From Prosapia bicincta (lineage: Eukaryota > Arthropoda > Insecta > Hemiptera > Cercopidae), in the NCBI GenBank assembly GCA_036971475.1, contig JBAIZL010000003.1, positions 82,710,595 to 82,774,594 on the forward strand: 64,000 bases of DNA, in the 5' to 3' direction. Positions 1 to 12,889 of this stretch are shown here, piece by piece. The position numbers were made by a program, and so were the translations under genes. Each line of letters starts with the position of its first letter. Positions within the stretch are counted from its first letter, which is position 1. Under the pieces are notes generated by a model, which saw only the letters and a list, made by a program, of their open reading frames with translations, had not been told where the DNA came from and made no database searches.

Positions 1-43
1 CAGCTGTGTAGCTAACCTGTGCGTTGTGTTTTGTGCTTGCAAA

Positions 44-1121
44 ATGTTTAAGGTTATCGAATCACCCGCCCCTTGCAAGGTTCGTTCGGTTATATGGTTT
101 TTGTTGACAAGAAACATGTCTGCTGCAAAAATTCACCGACAGATTTCTGAAGACAAGAAACATGTCTGCTGCAGAAATTCACCGACAGATTTCTGAAGTT
201 TACGGTGCTAATGCCATGTGTGAAGGAAAAGTGGGTAAGTGGGTTCGAGACTTCAAAGACGGCCGCGACAATGTCCATGACGAAACGCGATCTGGTCGTC
301 CATCTCTAATATCAGACGATTTACTGGCTTCAGTTGAAGCGAAAATTCGTGACAACAGACGCTTCACGATCACTACTCTCTCACACGAATTCCGGAAGTT
401 TCGAGGTCTGTAATTTACAAAATTGTTCATAAAAAATTAAACTTTAAGAAACTGTGCTCGCGTTGGGTCCCTAAACTCCTGACGGAGGAGGACAAACACA
501 AAAGACTCGAGAGTTCCTTGAATTTTCTGATACGTTATGACGAAAATGGTGACGACATGCTGAGTCACTCCCGAATCGAAACAAAAAAGCATGGAATGGA
601 GACACACGCAATCTCCCGTAAAGGTCAAAGCCAAACAGACTTTGTCACAGCGCAAGATCATGGCGTCCGTGTTTTGGGATAAGCATGGTGTTTTGCTGGT
701 CGACTTTATAGAACGAGGAAAGACAATAAATGCAGAAGCCTACTGCCAAACTCTGAGGAAGCTGCGCAGAGTGATTCAAAACAAGAGACGTGGCACGCTC
801 ACAAAAGGAATTTTGTTTCTGCACGATAATGCAAGGCCTCACACTGCCGCTCAGACCCGAGCTGCGTTGGACTCTTTTGGCTGGGAAGTTTTGGACCACC
901 CACCCTACAGCCGTGACCTTGTGCCGAGCGACTTTCATCTCTTCCGTCATCTGAAACATTACTTGGGCGGCAGCTGTTATGACGATGACGACGAATTGAA
1001 AACGACCGTGAATTCTTGGTTATCACAGCAGGAGGCAAGTTTTTATGAAGAAGGTTTCCAAAATTTAGTTGTGCGATATGATAAGTGTTTACAAAAACTT
1101 GGAAACTATGTAGAAAAATAG
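44..1121 (+). pseudogene. mariner-type (DD34D) transposase, broken
   Basis: A mariner/Tc1-superfamily transposase that would cut and paste the element in the nucleus. The N-terminal helix-turn-helix region (SAAEIHRQISEVYG, DGRDNVHDETRSGRPS) and the second and third catalytic aspartates are visible: HDNARPH, then 34 residues, then PSD, which is the mariner spacing. The likely start is the ATG at 44; the ATG at 162 lies inside a 46-bp duplication. The frame breaks three times: at the duplication (106-197), near 407, and near 575-580 in an A-rich run. About 13 residues around the first catalytic aspartate (the TGDETW block of the family) are missing near 560-575, so catalysis is impossible. Terminal inverted repeats were not identified. 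It is a dead copy; the family call is secure. Confidence 0.88.
106..197 (+). repeat. 46-bp tandem duplication inside the mariner ORF
   Basis: Two adjacent copies (106-151 and 152-197) differ by one base. Because 46 is not a multiple of three, the duplication shifts the reading frame that begins at 44. Confidence 0.9.
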
Positions 1122-1359
1122 ATAAAAGTATGTAAATTCCAAAAATAAAATTAGTTTTTGCAAATTTCTTTTTGTTTTTTTTTTAAATTTTCAAACGGCC
1201 CTTACTTTCAGAATATCATTCGTATAATTGCTCCACACTTTCTAATAAATCGTTTCATTAAATTTAATTAAACTAAAAATTAAAAAAATACATTAATTTC
1301 AAAAATTAATTTAAGATATTCTAAATCCAAAAACTTGTTACTAAAACTTATAGGTAAAA

Positions 1360-1510
1360 ACCCCATAGTAACTTGGAGCAACTGCAGTATAATTTTTAAT
1401 TATAAATAAATACAACCTCTTAAACCACAAGAACTTTTTATTCATTTTCTGGTGTATATTTCCATTATAAAGCAATCATCTTCAGAGGACATTACTACAA
1501 GATTAACCTT
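1360..1510. repeat. Penelope-like terminal repeat fragment
   Basis: The stretch resembles 5787-5911 (ACAACCTCTTA..CCACAA, then AATCATCTTCAGAGG). On the minus strand at about 1451-1490 it carries CTGAAGA, a degenerate hairpin and GAAA, the hammerhead-like arrangement also seen at 5.87, 53.4, 59.1, 61.8 and 62.6 kb. No coding sequence. Confidence 0.45.
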
Positions 1511-2746
1511 AAAGTAATAAACCTGAACTATATTTAAATGTAACGAGATATATGAGACAAAAATCCAATGGTATCTTCTTACCAAAACCAATACTTACTA
1601 CAAATTTTGCAAGTTATTTATTTAAAGACAATTATGTTCCTGAAAAAGAATACTATTAATTTTATTTAAGATGCATAGCAAAAAAAATTAATAAAAAATT
1701 GCGCTATTATTCTGAACAAAAATATTTAGCAGCTCTATGATTGACACCAAAGTTGGGGCCTTTTGGGGAGCATTCATACAATCTTCTAGCTTCAAATATA
1801 AAAAGCCAATGTGTCCTTACACTTGATTTTACTTCACCATTTGGGGAACTCTGGGATTAATAGGTAACAAAAGGCTATCAAAAAAAGATGTTACTCGCTT
1901 CCCTGTTATTGCCAGTAAACACACGCAAAAATCATATCTCATAGCATTTCAATGGAACACACAGGAAACACTGTATTTCCAGTAATATATTTATTAGAAG
2001 GTAAAGGGTGATACTATAGACAAATCTTTAGCTTCTAATGTGTAAAAGATCTAAAACTTTGTTACTGGGAATTCAGTAAACATTCACCATTTCTTACCAT
2101 CATCATGATTATCTTTATAATGAGGTAACACCATATAAAAATAAGAAGTATCTGGTGTCATAGTAAATATGTTTGTTCTCCAAACTCGACAAGGAGATAA
2201 GAGAATGGGTTTGATCTAAGAGCTTCAGTATTTAAAAGAAAAAACATAAACTATCACTGAAACACATGTACAACCACACAACACTTCAATTTACTGATAT
2301 AAAGTCATAAATGCCTTAAAGAAGATGTAACAAATGCAATTACACCACAAAAACTTAAAACTATGCAAAATTATTATGGAAATGTACATCTGCAAAATAT
2401 GATATTCAAACAAATTTTAAATATAATATGTGATTAGACAAAACTAAGAAAACAGACAGCTTTCCTCTTGTTTGTTCCTTAAAATGTTAATTTAGGTTTG
2501 TGTGTGGAAATTAATATTTTTTCTAAGAACAAACCAAATAAACGTGATGCCTTAAGGTAAGCAATTAAATAATAGGAAAAAATTAGCTCGTTTAACTACT
2601 TAGTAAAAGATCTAGCAGAGAGCTGTCTTTGATTTGATGAACTATTTCACCTGCTTCTTTTGTTTACTATCGTCTTCATTAAATTCTTAGTTTAATAAAC
2701 AAAGAACGAACTCCACAGTCTTTAGTTACAACAATAAAGTGAACTA
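1511..2746. other. AT-rich intergenic DNA, no gene seen
   Basis: I see no convincing ORF, RNA gene or repeat with recognisable ends between the Penelope-like fragment and the Tigger-like element; 1122-1359 is likewise AT-rich and empty. Confidence 0.6.
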
Positions 2747-4073
2747 CAGTAAAACTTCAATTAACCGTCACTCTTTTAACCATCAGTTTCTGTTAACCGT
2801 CATCCAATTGACCCGACGGCCAGTACCCTGAACCAATACCATCAGGCCACGTAACGTTTTATGTTTATTCGTACTACTCAACTGGTGTGCTAGCTTTGGA
2901 AAAATGAAGGCACTGTATTAAACAACAAGCTTCACACTACTTACAAATGTAATTACGATGGTTTTTGTTTGATAGATAAACACCGACGGCATTAAAAACA
3001 TGATGTTATTCTAGGAGCTTTGTGTCAGTAGTTACGGGCCGACACACACATTTGTTATGATGTATTATATTGATTTTCACTACTGTTTTTTTTCAAAAAT
3101 TTCACAAAACCTAAAAAGTAAGTCGGAAATATTGACTAAATATTTAGTTGTAAAATAATCCTTAAAAACGGACTTGGTTGCAGTTAAGTACAATCATTGA
3201 TACACTTAGATAAACTCAAACTTACTATGAAGTAAATTATAACGTAAATTTCTTAAGAAGTAAATTATTCGGTTTTAAAACTTTTACTTGATATGAATCC
3301 TGGATAGTATTTATTGGACCTGAAGCATTACTTATCAGAGAGAGAATATTACACTTTAGTTCTATATAAAAAATATTTATAAACTCACAAATCAATCACA
3401 TGTGACACGTTTACATGTCTTACTGATAGGCGCCAAAACACTTATCGCCAGTCAGCTCATTATCTGGGTAACCGGAACATGAAATTGTGGTTTTGTTGTT
3501 TATTGTTTACACAAAACAAAAAAAATTATTAAAACAGTGTAGCACAGATAAGAAAATATATAATTAAATCAAAAACAATATCGGGCATACGGAGTTCATT
3601 TACATATCATTTACGGTAGGAAAAAACTGTCGGGCCATCGGCCCGACACGTATTTTTATAATTATAAGAAACATATATTCATACTTAGATATGATAGGGG
3701 AACAAAAAATTAGTACACATTATTTTAAAATAAGCTTAAAATAGTATTGAGGTGCAGTGACGCATTCGCTTTGTTTGTTAAACTACATGAACTATTTCAC
3801 CTGCAAGTTTATATTACTGTACATTATTTTGCTACATTTGTAGCTACTGTGTGAATCTTTTTATCATGTAATAAATAGTTCATTTGCTATTACAATCGTG
3901 TTTATGTTCTTTTCGCACCTAAATATATTACATTATTGTGAGAGTGATATCTGTCTATAATATAATTGATTGAGGTTAAGTTTTGGAGGAATAATAAAGT
4001 GTTTCTATTATCCGTCTATTTGCTCAACCGTCATGGCCATGGTACCGAAGGTGACGGTTAATCGTTTTTACTG
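2747..4073. mobile_element. Tigger/pogo-like non-autonomous element
   Basis: The left end reads CAGTAAAACTTCAATTAACC and the right end is its inverted counterpart, GGTTAATCGTTTTTACTG. Both ends are flanked by TA. Tigger/pogo elements have CAGT-starting inverted repeats and TA target duplications. The 1.33-kb body has no transposase ORF. Subterminal motifs AACCGTCA recur near both ends, and an internal hairpin (TGTCGGGCC-ATC-GGCCCGACA) lies near 3629-3649. Probably a MITE or a decayed copy. Confidence 0.7.
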
Positions 4074-5160
4074 TATATAGTTAACTTAAATTAGCTCATT
4101 GAATTATTGCTAGATATTATGATTCTGTCAAAAACATTCTTGCAAAATGCCTCGAAATATAATTAAAATTGCTGACGACTTCCAAAAAATTAAGAATTTT
4201 GAAAAAAATCAACTTTACAAGCTCTGTGGGGTGTAAGTTCTGTCGTATTTTGGTGATAGAAATAAAACATGGGTAAATGTTCAATGCAATATTTTGTGTT
4301 TTGTGTGTGGAATAGTCTGTAAGTGTTTCTTTTATCCTTTTGAGTAAGTTTGCTACTTATTATTGCCAAAAAAAAAAAAGATGTGTGTGCGAGTTTTATA
4401 ATTCTATAACGTTTGTGTGCCAAGCGAAACATGGTACTGTGGTGCTAATAGTGCGTTGTTAAAATTGATTTTTTTTTTTAAATTCGTAGTTTTTTTAGAG
4501 TCAACAGTATATTTAATTACATTTCGATGCATTTTTCGTGTTACATCAAAAAAATAAAACCAACACATTGAATTAGTAACATTTTACCTGTGCAGGGAAG
4601 AGAAGAATTTCTATTTTCCAAGATTTTTAATTTCTGGGGTGTGAGCGAGAGTTTTTATAAATTTTTTCATAACCCTGTTCACTTTCTGCATCGCCCGGTA
4701 TTTATTTTCCGCTAAAATCGAACCCAAACGCAACATTCCATTTTTACTATTTTATATACTTGTAAGTTGCTAAAGTAAGGTTATCTTTCACATTTTATAA
4801 ATTTTAAGCAATATTATGTTTTGCAGAACTTGAAATCATTTGTTTAGATTGTGTGTTTGAGTAACAAATGTGAAATAGACAAAAATTGGAATTGAATACT
4901 ATTTGTATTATCAAAATCAGAATTAATGCAGTCTTTAAATGTATTACCATATTGACGTTTTTACGAGATATGTAGATTCTATTTGACCAAACATTCTTCC
5001 TTGTTGGTTGATAAAACAAATATCAAATAATATAAAATTGGGTAATTATTTAGATTTGGGAACTACTTAGACGTCTGATTCCATGGAGTGATACCTTTTG
5101 CCAGGTGACGTCACGTCATATTCTTACCTTACATGTGAAAACTTGTTTGGTTACATGTTG
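4074..5160. other. AT-rich intergenic DNA, no gene seen
   Basis: Low-complexity AT-rich sequence; the short reading frames on the minus strand have no recognisable motif or coding character. Confidence 0.55.
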
Positions 5161-5207
5161 TGTACAATTAAAACCAAATCTATCCTTACTGGTTACTTCA
5201 TAGGTAT

Positions 5208-5520
5208 ATATAGTATTGGGTATTTATTTCCCGTGCCCATGTGTACGATTATAGCTAAAACAAATTATACAGGCTGACGCAGAATGTCATCAGGGATACG
5301 AAAAAATTATTTACAACTCTTGCTCACGCCCCGAAAATTGTAATTCTCCCCATACAAGGTAATAATAGTGCTGGTAAAAATGCAAATTGCCCACCCCCAA
5401 TACAATGCACATAAAATGAATAAAAAACATATATTGATAATTATTGTTTGTTATTGCCATGGAAGGTTAATTTTATCCCTATGAAGTATCCAGTCAGGAT
5501 AGATTTTGTTGCAATTTTAT
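5208..5520 (-). repeat. Dispersed repeat family A, copy 1 (inverted)
   Basis: This block reappears in opposite orientation at 6600-6940 and 7165-7500. Shared landmarks are CCCGTGCCCATGTGTACGAT, CAGAATGTCATCAGGGAT, AAATTGCCCACCC and a CATGGAAGGTTAATTTTAT stretch. The copies are diverged and noncoding. Confidence 0.75.
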
Positions 5521-5819
5521 ACGTTTAACCAAATGTACACATGTGAAGCTAAAATAGAGATCACATGACGTCACCCAGCAAAAAGTATTAATCTGCGGAA
5601 GTAGACGTCTAATTAGGTAATACTGTATAAAATTACAACCAAATCTAACCTAACTGGACAATCTACAGGTATATTTCAATATAGGTATATAGTAGTATAT
5701 AAAATTATAACCCAATTTATCATTACTGAAGACTTAATAGGTATATTTAAATCCGCACTAAAATTTTTAAACAACTTTAAATTGATAACAACTTGAAGCA
5801 ACTGTGGCGTAAATGTTTA

Positions 5820-5982
5820 TATTAAATAAAAACAACCTCTTACCACAAATTCAACAATTTTTATTTTAACCTAATGTACATTTCGATTACAAAGTAATCA
5901 TCTTCAGAGGTATTTTACAGAGTCATTTGTAATAAAAATTGTTGAATTTGTGGTAGGAGGTTGTTTTTATTTAATATTTAAA
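5820..5982. repeat. Foldback with hammerhead-like loop
   Basis: The arm 5820-5868 (ACAACCTCTTACCACAAATT...) is inverted at 5934-5982 (AATTTGTGGTAGGAGGTTGT...). The loop, read on the minus strand at 5869-5911, contains ACCT-CTGAAGA, a 6-bp stem with a TTT loop, GAAA, then AGGT, which can pair with the leading ACCT. Confidence 0.7.
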
Positions 5983-6599
5983 TTGATAAAATGGTATTTA
6001 TTTCCCTGAGTTTTTGTAATTTTTTTCGTATCTCTTATGACTTTCTGCATATATAATATAATGATACAATTTTTTTTTTGTAAAATCGTACTTAGTACGG
6101 AAATAAATACTTAGTATTGTTGTACAAAATTATAACCAAATCTACCCTAACTGCATACTTTATAGGTATATAGTAATTTTGTATATGTAGTACGATCCAC
6201 AGAAGCAGACAGATGTAGTACCTTTTCCTACTGCGCAGGCAAACCCAACTAAAATTTGTTAAAAATAAAATTCCGACAAAAAAAATATTAATAAAAATAG
6301 CTTTAGGACGCACTCAAACCAGTTTCCCAACTAAATTTTGATGTATTTATTTCCCTTGGCCATGTGTATGATTTTACTATATTTTACGATTTAAAGTAAT
6401 TATACCGGCCGACACAGAGTGTCATCAGAGATACGAAAATTCACTCTCTGGGAAATAAATACCATTTTATCAAATCATATTTGGGTAAAAAATTCAGTGT
6501 GCAGTAGTATGAAGTACTACAGCTGCGTATCAACGGTGCACCATACTACGTATACTTATAATTAAATGTACCAATGAAGTCTCCAGTTAAGATAGATTA

Positions 6600-6940
6600 T
6601 TTTGTAATTTTATACATTACTATCTACCTACTTCATAGATAGATAAAATTAACCTTCCATGGTAATAACAAACAATAATTATCAATATAACTTCAGGACA
6701 AGTTTTTAATTCATTTTTATATGGATTGTATTGGGGATGGGCAATTTGCATTTTTACCAGCACTATTAGTACCATGTATGGGACGAATTACGATTTTCCA
6801 AAATTGTAAATTTTTGGGGTGTGAGCGAGAGTTTTAATAATTTTGTTCGATCCCTGATGACATTCTGCGTCAGCCGGTATAATTGTTTTTGCTAAAATCG
6901 TATTCGTGGGCACGGGAAAGAAATAAACAATACTATATAT
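6600..6940 (+). repeat. Dispersed repeat family A, copy 2
   Basis: Inverted relative to 5208-5520 and direct relative to 7165-7500. It includes CCTTCCATGGTAATAACAAA, GGGCAATTTGCATTTTTACC and CTGATGACATTCTGCGTCAG. Noncoding. Confidence 0.75.
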
Positions 6941-7164
6941 ACCTGTATTAAAATATACCTATGAAGTATCGAGTTAGGATAGATTTGGTTGTAGTTTATA
7001 CAGTACTATTTACCTGTAGAGGGTCCAGTCAGGATAGATTTGGTTGTAATTTTATAAAAAAATTGCCTAATTAGACGTCTACTTCCTCGGATTAATACTT
7101 TTTGCCAGGTGACGTCACGTGACTCTATTCTAACTTCACATGTGTACATTTGGTAAAACGTATA

Positions 7165-7500
7165 AAATTACAATCAAATCTATCCTGTCTGGATACTTCA
7201 TAGGTAGATAAAATTATCCTTCTGTGGCAATAACAAACAATAATTATCAATATAACTTCAGGGCATGTTTTTGATTCATCTTTATATATATTGTATTAAG
7301 GGTGAGCAATTTGCATTTTTACCAGCACTATTAGCACCACGTATGGGAGGAATTACAATTTTCCAAAATTGTTAATTTTTGGGACGTGAGCAAGGGTTGA
7401 AATATTTTTTTTCAATCCCTGATAACTTTCTGAGTCAGACGATATAATTTCTTTCGCTAAAATTGTACACGTAGGCATGGGAAATAAATACCAAAATTAT
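7165..7500 (+). repeat. Dispersed repeat family A, copy 3
   Basis: Same order of landmarks as 6600-6940, ending in GGGAAATAAATACC. A short motif (ACCAAATCTATCCTGACTGG and its complement) flanks many of these blocks and occurs about 14 times in both orientations between 5160 and 9260. Confidence 0.75.
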
Positions 7501-7565
7501 AACAAAATCTATCTATCCTGTTTGCATACTCTACAGGTATATTTCAATATACGTATATAGTAATG

Positions 7566-8304
7566 GGTAATTATTAAGATCAACGACTACCGCTCCGATT
7601 GGCAAAATGTTTTTTCCTGATCAATTTGACCATGCTGAACACGAATCTGAAGTTATTTTTAATGGCATATATTTAATAAAATGAACTAACCTAACCTGCC
7701 CTTGATGCTTACTAGCGCATTGATTGCGCAAAATGTTTTATTCTCGTGAAAAAGGCACAAATCTTAGCAGCAAACCCACGTCACATGACCCGCAAGAAGC
7801 TTTCCGATTGGCCGACAGATGCCACGTGACTTTTCAAGTGAAAATGCCACAAATCTGTCATTTCTACCAGCAACCTAAATCACATGATCTGCAAAAAGGT
7901 TTTTGATTAGCTAACAGATCCCCCGTGACTTTTCAACCGACAAGCACATATTTAGTGTGTATGTGTGACAATGGACTGCAATGGATCTTGCCACACATTT
8001 TTTAAGCATGTTTATTTGATGGAAAGCGGGTGATTGAGACTTTATGTTCGTATGTGCACCCAATGAAGATAAGCTGTTCAAAGTGCGATAATACGGTGAA
8101 GCTCACAGACGACTTCAGGTGTAGGTGCGGAAAGATATAATTAAGGTAAGCACCTAGGATAGTTTAGGTTAGGTTAAGTTTTGTTAGGTTAATATACGTT
8201 TGTCGTTAAAAATAACTTCAGATTCGTGTTTACCAGAGTCAAATTGATCAAGAAAAAAAAGGTTTTGCCGATTGGAGCGGTAGTCGCTGATCTTTGTAAT
8301 TACC
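7566..8304. mobile_element. MITE-like element B1 with long inverted ends
   Basis: The left end GGTAATTATTAAGATCAACG and the right end (complement GGTAATTACAAAGATCAGCG) form inverted repeats of roughly 150 bp that include CGACTACCGCTCC and CAAATTGATC stretches. The flanks TAGTAATG (7558-7565) and TAGTATTG (8305-8312) look like an 8-bp target duplication with one mismatch. A 60-codon ORF inside has no recognisable motif. Eight-base duplications suggest a hAT-type origin, but the termini are not typical. Confidence 0.65.
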
Positions 8305-8584
8305 TAGTATTGTATAAAATTACAACCAAATCTATCGTAACTGTGGACTTTATAGGTATATTTAAATATATGTATATGTAGTACGGCCTACTGTTGATAC
8401 GCGGACGTAGTACGTTATACTACTCCGCACTAAATTATTTACCCACTTCAATTTGATAAAATGGTATTTAGAGGCCTACTTCCCTGAGCGAGTTTTAGTT
8501 ATTTTTTTAATTACCCTTGATGACTTTCTGCGTCACCTGGTATAATTTTTTTTTGCTAAAATTGTACAAATGAGCATGGAAAAT

Positions 8585-9679
8585 GGTAATTATTAGGATC
8601 AGCGACTACCGCTCTGATCGGCAAATTTTTTTTTCTGATCAATTTGACCTTGCTGAACACGAATCTGAAGTTTTTTTTTACTGCAAACACATATTTACAT
8701 TTTAAAAAATAACCTAACCTGACTTTGGCGCTTCCTAACGCTTTGATAGGCGAATTTGGTAATTGTTTAGTTTGCTAAACCGGGCCTATATTTTCATGAA
8801 ACATTCAGAAACATGTAAAAAGGCTATTTTCATTGAAATTATTTTTTTCTGTGCCTAGAAACATTATTTTTTCTTAAATTAAAGTTGGGTAAAATTTTCA
8901 GCACGGATGTAGAAGTTGTGAATGGGCGCGGAGTAATACAAATGTTTTTTTACGTCACAGTGCTGCGCATAAGATTGTACGCATCGGCCCTGGTACATCA
9001 CGCAGCCTTACGTGTGTAGATATTTGAGAAACAATGTTTTGGCTTAATTTTTATACATATATTTAAATATACTTATAAAGTCTCCAGTTAGGATAGATTT
9101 GGTTTTAAATTTATACATTACTGTACACCTATATTAAAATATACCTAAAAAGTGTCCAATCAGGTTAGACTTGGTTTTAATTTTATACATTACCTAAATG
9201 GTTACATTTATACAATTAGAACCAAATCTACCCTGACTGGATACTTCATATTTTATACTTTTATTTTGTTAAATTCATTAAAATTATGCCAAAACGTAAT
9301 GCTACACATTATCCAAATGTAACGGTTAGTACATTTTGTGATGTCGTGTATCCCTCCGCGACGCAGGCAGCCTATTCACAACTGCTACATCTGCGCTGAA
9401 AATTTTCCCAAACCTTAATTTAAGAAAAAATAATGTTTCTAGGCACAGAAAAAAATAATTTCAATGAAAATAGCCTTTTTACATGTTTCTGAATGTTTCA
9501 TGAAAATATAGGCCCGGTTTAGCAAATTAAACCATTAACAGCGAATTTATTTTTCCTGATAGTTTTGACATTGCTAACATTAGAACACGAATATTAACTT
9601 TTTTCCGCAGAAAATAAGAAAAGTTAATTTTGTTGCAAATTTTTAATGTTAGTCTATAATATAGTATTTAATAATTACC
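8585..9679. mobile_element. MITE-like element B2, interrupted by element C
   Basis: Starts GGTAATTATTAGGATCAGCG like element B1 and ends ...TAATAATTACC. A perfect 8-bp target duplication TGGAAAAT flanks it (8577-8584 and 9680-9687). Element C (8758-9539) is inserted inside it. After removal of C, the two halves read continuously like the left arm of B1. Confidence 0.7.
8758..9539. mobile_element. MITE-like element C, 782 bp, nested in B2
   Basis: About 165-bp near-identical terminal inverted repeats: left GGTAATTGTTTAGTTTGCTA, right complement GTTAATGGTTTAATTTGCTA, then AACCGGGCCTATATTTTCAT in both. The flanks GGCGAATTT (8749-8757) and AGCGAATTT (9540-9548) are an 8-9 bp target duplication. 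No transposase. Long inverted repeats with 8-9 bp duplication fit MULE-like or hAT-like MITEs. Confidence 0.75.
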
Positions 9680-9935
9680 TGGAAAATAAATACCGAAAAT
9701 CTGTTAAAACGCTTATATTCCTCATACTAATTCTAAGGCTGCATCTATTATAATATCAATCTAACTATATTGCTTGAAATGAAAATAAAATATGCTTACA
9801 AACAACTGAACGTAGTTGTGCACAAATATTTTTTAAAAATACAAATGTTCAAACTTAATAGAAAACCGAACAAAATATCACATTTAGGTCAGCAACCAAG
9901 GCTTAACCTACAAAAACAAACTGTTAAAATTTACT

Positions 9936-10000
9936 TTTCTGAACCGGCTAGATATTTACATGGAATATTCAAAAACATGTGAAAAGGCTATTTCCACAAA
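9936..10000. repeat. Partial copy of element C terminus
   Basis: GAACCGGCTAGATATTTACA followed by GGAATATTCAAAAACATG and AAAGGCTATTT is a diverged version of the element C end (AACCGGGCCTATATTTTCAT..., AAACATGTAAAAAGGCTATTT). Confidence 0.5.
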
Positions 10001-12819
10001 CAAAGAGGAAGTTTTTATAGAGTAAATGGATAATTTCATAATAAAAATAAAATCTATAGAGCGTCATTTAACTGAATTTAATACGTAGTTTAAACTTTAT
10101 AATATGTACACAATAATATACATATGTAACATGTAAGACATACTTACAAATCCAGACTTAGGCTTGTATGAAAATGTTCATTTCTCGGTTATAATTATAA
10201 TCAAAAACTAATTTTAATCACGGAAGACTAAGTTTAAGTATATTTCTTTACTACGCAGCAATGGCTGAAGTATTATGGCGCCAAATATAATACATTACTA
10301 ACTCTGTTCTTAACTTGACAGATTTCTTCTCAGATTCTTCTCTGCAAACAATCTACGACCTGGGACACACAACAAAATTTGTAGTGGGGGGTATTGAGAG
10401 GCAGACGATGCAAATGTCGCTCAGTACAGGGATCAATATTGAGTAGGTAATGGTGGGAGAGAAATCTGTTTTTAATCAAACAAATTTTTATCAAGAGATG
10501 TAATATGTCGTAATGTGCGATCTTTATTTCACAAGTATTATTTCAAACCATATAATTTATTTACAGCACTATACTGTTTAGTCAAAATAATACTGACCTA
10601 GGTAAATGTCAACTTTATTTTTGTAAATAAACCATTATTCGTATTTAAAATACACCTAGTTCGGAATTAAAACCATAACCATGTCACGATAAATGTATTT
10701 CGTCGAATGTTACACTGGTTTTTATCTTGATTATTTATTACGATTTATATTCTACAGAAAATTATACAGGATTTATAATGTGCCCAGTAACGAGCAATTG
10801 ATACCCTTGTCTGGATATTAAACTGCCCGGGCTGAGTGGGAGGGGCAGACACCTTTATTGATTACAAGCTGAGCCTTGCCAGCCATAAATTATTGTTCTT
10901 AAAAATGTATTTCGAAATGCTGTTTGTGTTTTTATCAACTCGCTCTTTTACAAAGTCTTATCAATAGTATTTTCAAGTTTTTCTTTATATCATATTGAAA
11001 ATATCAATTGCAAAATAACACTAGCTGCCAATTACAACTACCCAAATATTGTAACACAAATTACAATATACCATGTTATTTGTATTAAAAATATATATAT
11101 AGCTTACCTTTTATTTTCAATTAGGGCTTAATAAATTTTACAACAGTTTGGCTCTGAAATTAATTGATGTTTCATTTGAAAACTTCCAACAATAAGTCAT
11201 TATTTTTATGAAACTGAATCCCTACGGTATACATAAATATTGGAGTTTAATTTATAAATGTTTTTTATACTTTAGGCTTGGTCATAGTTTAATTATTTGA
11301 ATGATTAGAATTCTAAGTAATAAACAATTTTAGCTACTCAAAATAAACAAATTTGTATCTACCATCAACATTTTGTAAATAAAGTAATCAGTTCTGTAGA
11401 CTTTACTAGTAATTTGCTTTTCCTACTAAGATACCCTCTTGAGAGCATAAGTCACCCTCTACTTCCGACGAATAAAACTTTTGATCCCAACTGTGCTTAA
11501 TGAAACAATAGGTTTGACTCATATTTATTGAATGGCAATGTAAAAGTGATTAATGTCATATTTAATAACAAAAATTAGCTTATACCTAAGTTTAGGACAA
11601 TATTATGTTAGCAGGCTTAAACTACTAAACTAATTTCCTCATTTCTGCATTTTTTAAATTATAAATCTCTTTTCAAATTGTCATGAAATATTCAAAATTG
11701 AAAATAATTCAATTGAAAAAAAACGCTTTTAAATTTAAATATACCTACTTCTTAATTTAAAAACATTTAAATTGAATATTTTTTTCAAATTTAAACAAAC
11801 AAAGTTGCTTGTTGTAATCATCTTGAATTCACTGATTAAACTATAATTAAATAATACTTTACTAAGTGAATACGTAAGTGCTTACTTGCTGAAGCGTTTT
11901 GAAACAATCGTTCCTTTTATGAAGCAAAGCCTTTACGTAAACAAGGAATTTTCTAATGAATATTTGATATTTTTATTATATTTTTACACATTATTTTATA
12001 TAAGCTAAATATTTTTTGGGCGAATTAAATACTGACATTTATCTTTTCTAACAGACAAATGAGTGAGATCTATGTTTTTGTTATATTTCTAATGTTTCTT
12101 TGTGGCGAAGTGAAAGCCTTAATTTTAATAATTTGCGTTTTCATATCCCTACCACCTAAGGTTATTACTGGAGCTCGCTCGCTGCATAAAGTCTTATTCA
12201 CTTGTAACAGACACAGCCCTGATCTTATAAAATAAATTATAAAATGGACAAAAATCAATGCTACAATATGGGAAACTATTGCATTTTTGTTATTTACTCC
12301 TTTTATAACAAGAATAAATGTAAATTATTAAATCAACAAACTTGATGTACTGAAACATTAGTTTTGTCTTATATTTTTACCAAGTACCCTAGATATTTGC
12401 TTTGACTTCAATTAGTAAATTAGGCAAAAGCACTAATTCGATAAATAGTAAAATTTCTTACCATCTATTGTTAAACATTTTAAATTTTCACTTTTAAATT
12501 ATACTGTAATTTTTTCTGCCTTCCTGGTCCATATTTGTACTTGCCTTATCCTAACTTACTCTAAGTCTATTTCCTTTCTCCATTTTAGTATCCAATCATC
12601 TTCTCATTTTATCTAATACCACATTTAATTTTGATTCAACCCCATGTTTTCAATATACCTACATATTAGTAAAGGCAGGTATTTATATTTGACTTTTGAC
12701 AGAAACACTCTACAAATGATGAAGTGTGTAGAATTACTGACATATCGAGCAAGCTCTAAAAATAAGTCTGCTCTACAGTGTTTCATGATATGATTCAAAC
12801 CTTTGTAAAATATGGTGTC
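10001..12819. other. AT-rich intergenic DNA, no gene seen
   Basis: No ORF with recognisable domains, no RNA gene and no repeat with clear ends. A host exon too short to recognise cannot be excluded. Confidence 0.5.
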
Positions 12820-12889
12820 AGAGGAAAATACCTAAGGAAACTCACACCATGAGGCCCACCAGTGGTAGAGTAGAAGTATCAGATTCTAG

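Noticed and set aside
7724..7906. 60-codon plus-strand ORF
   Set aside because: Lies wholly inside a MITE-like element and shows no domain or codon signal.
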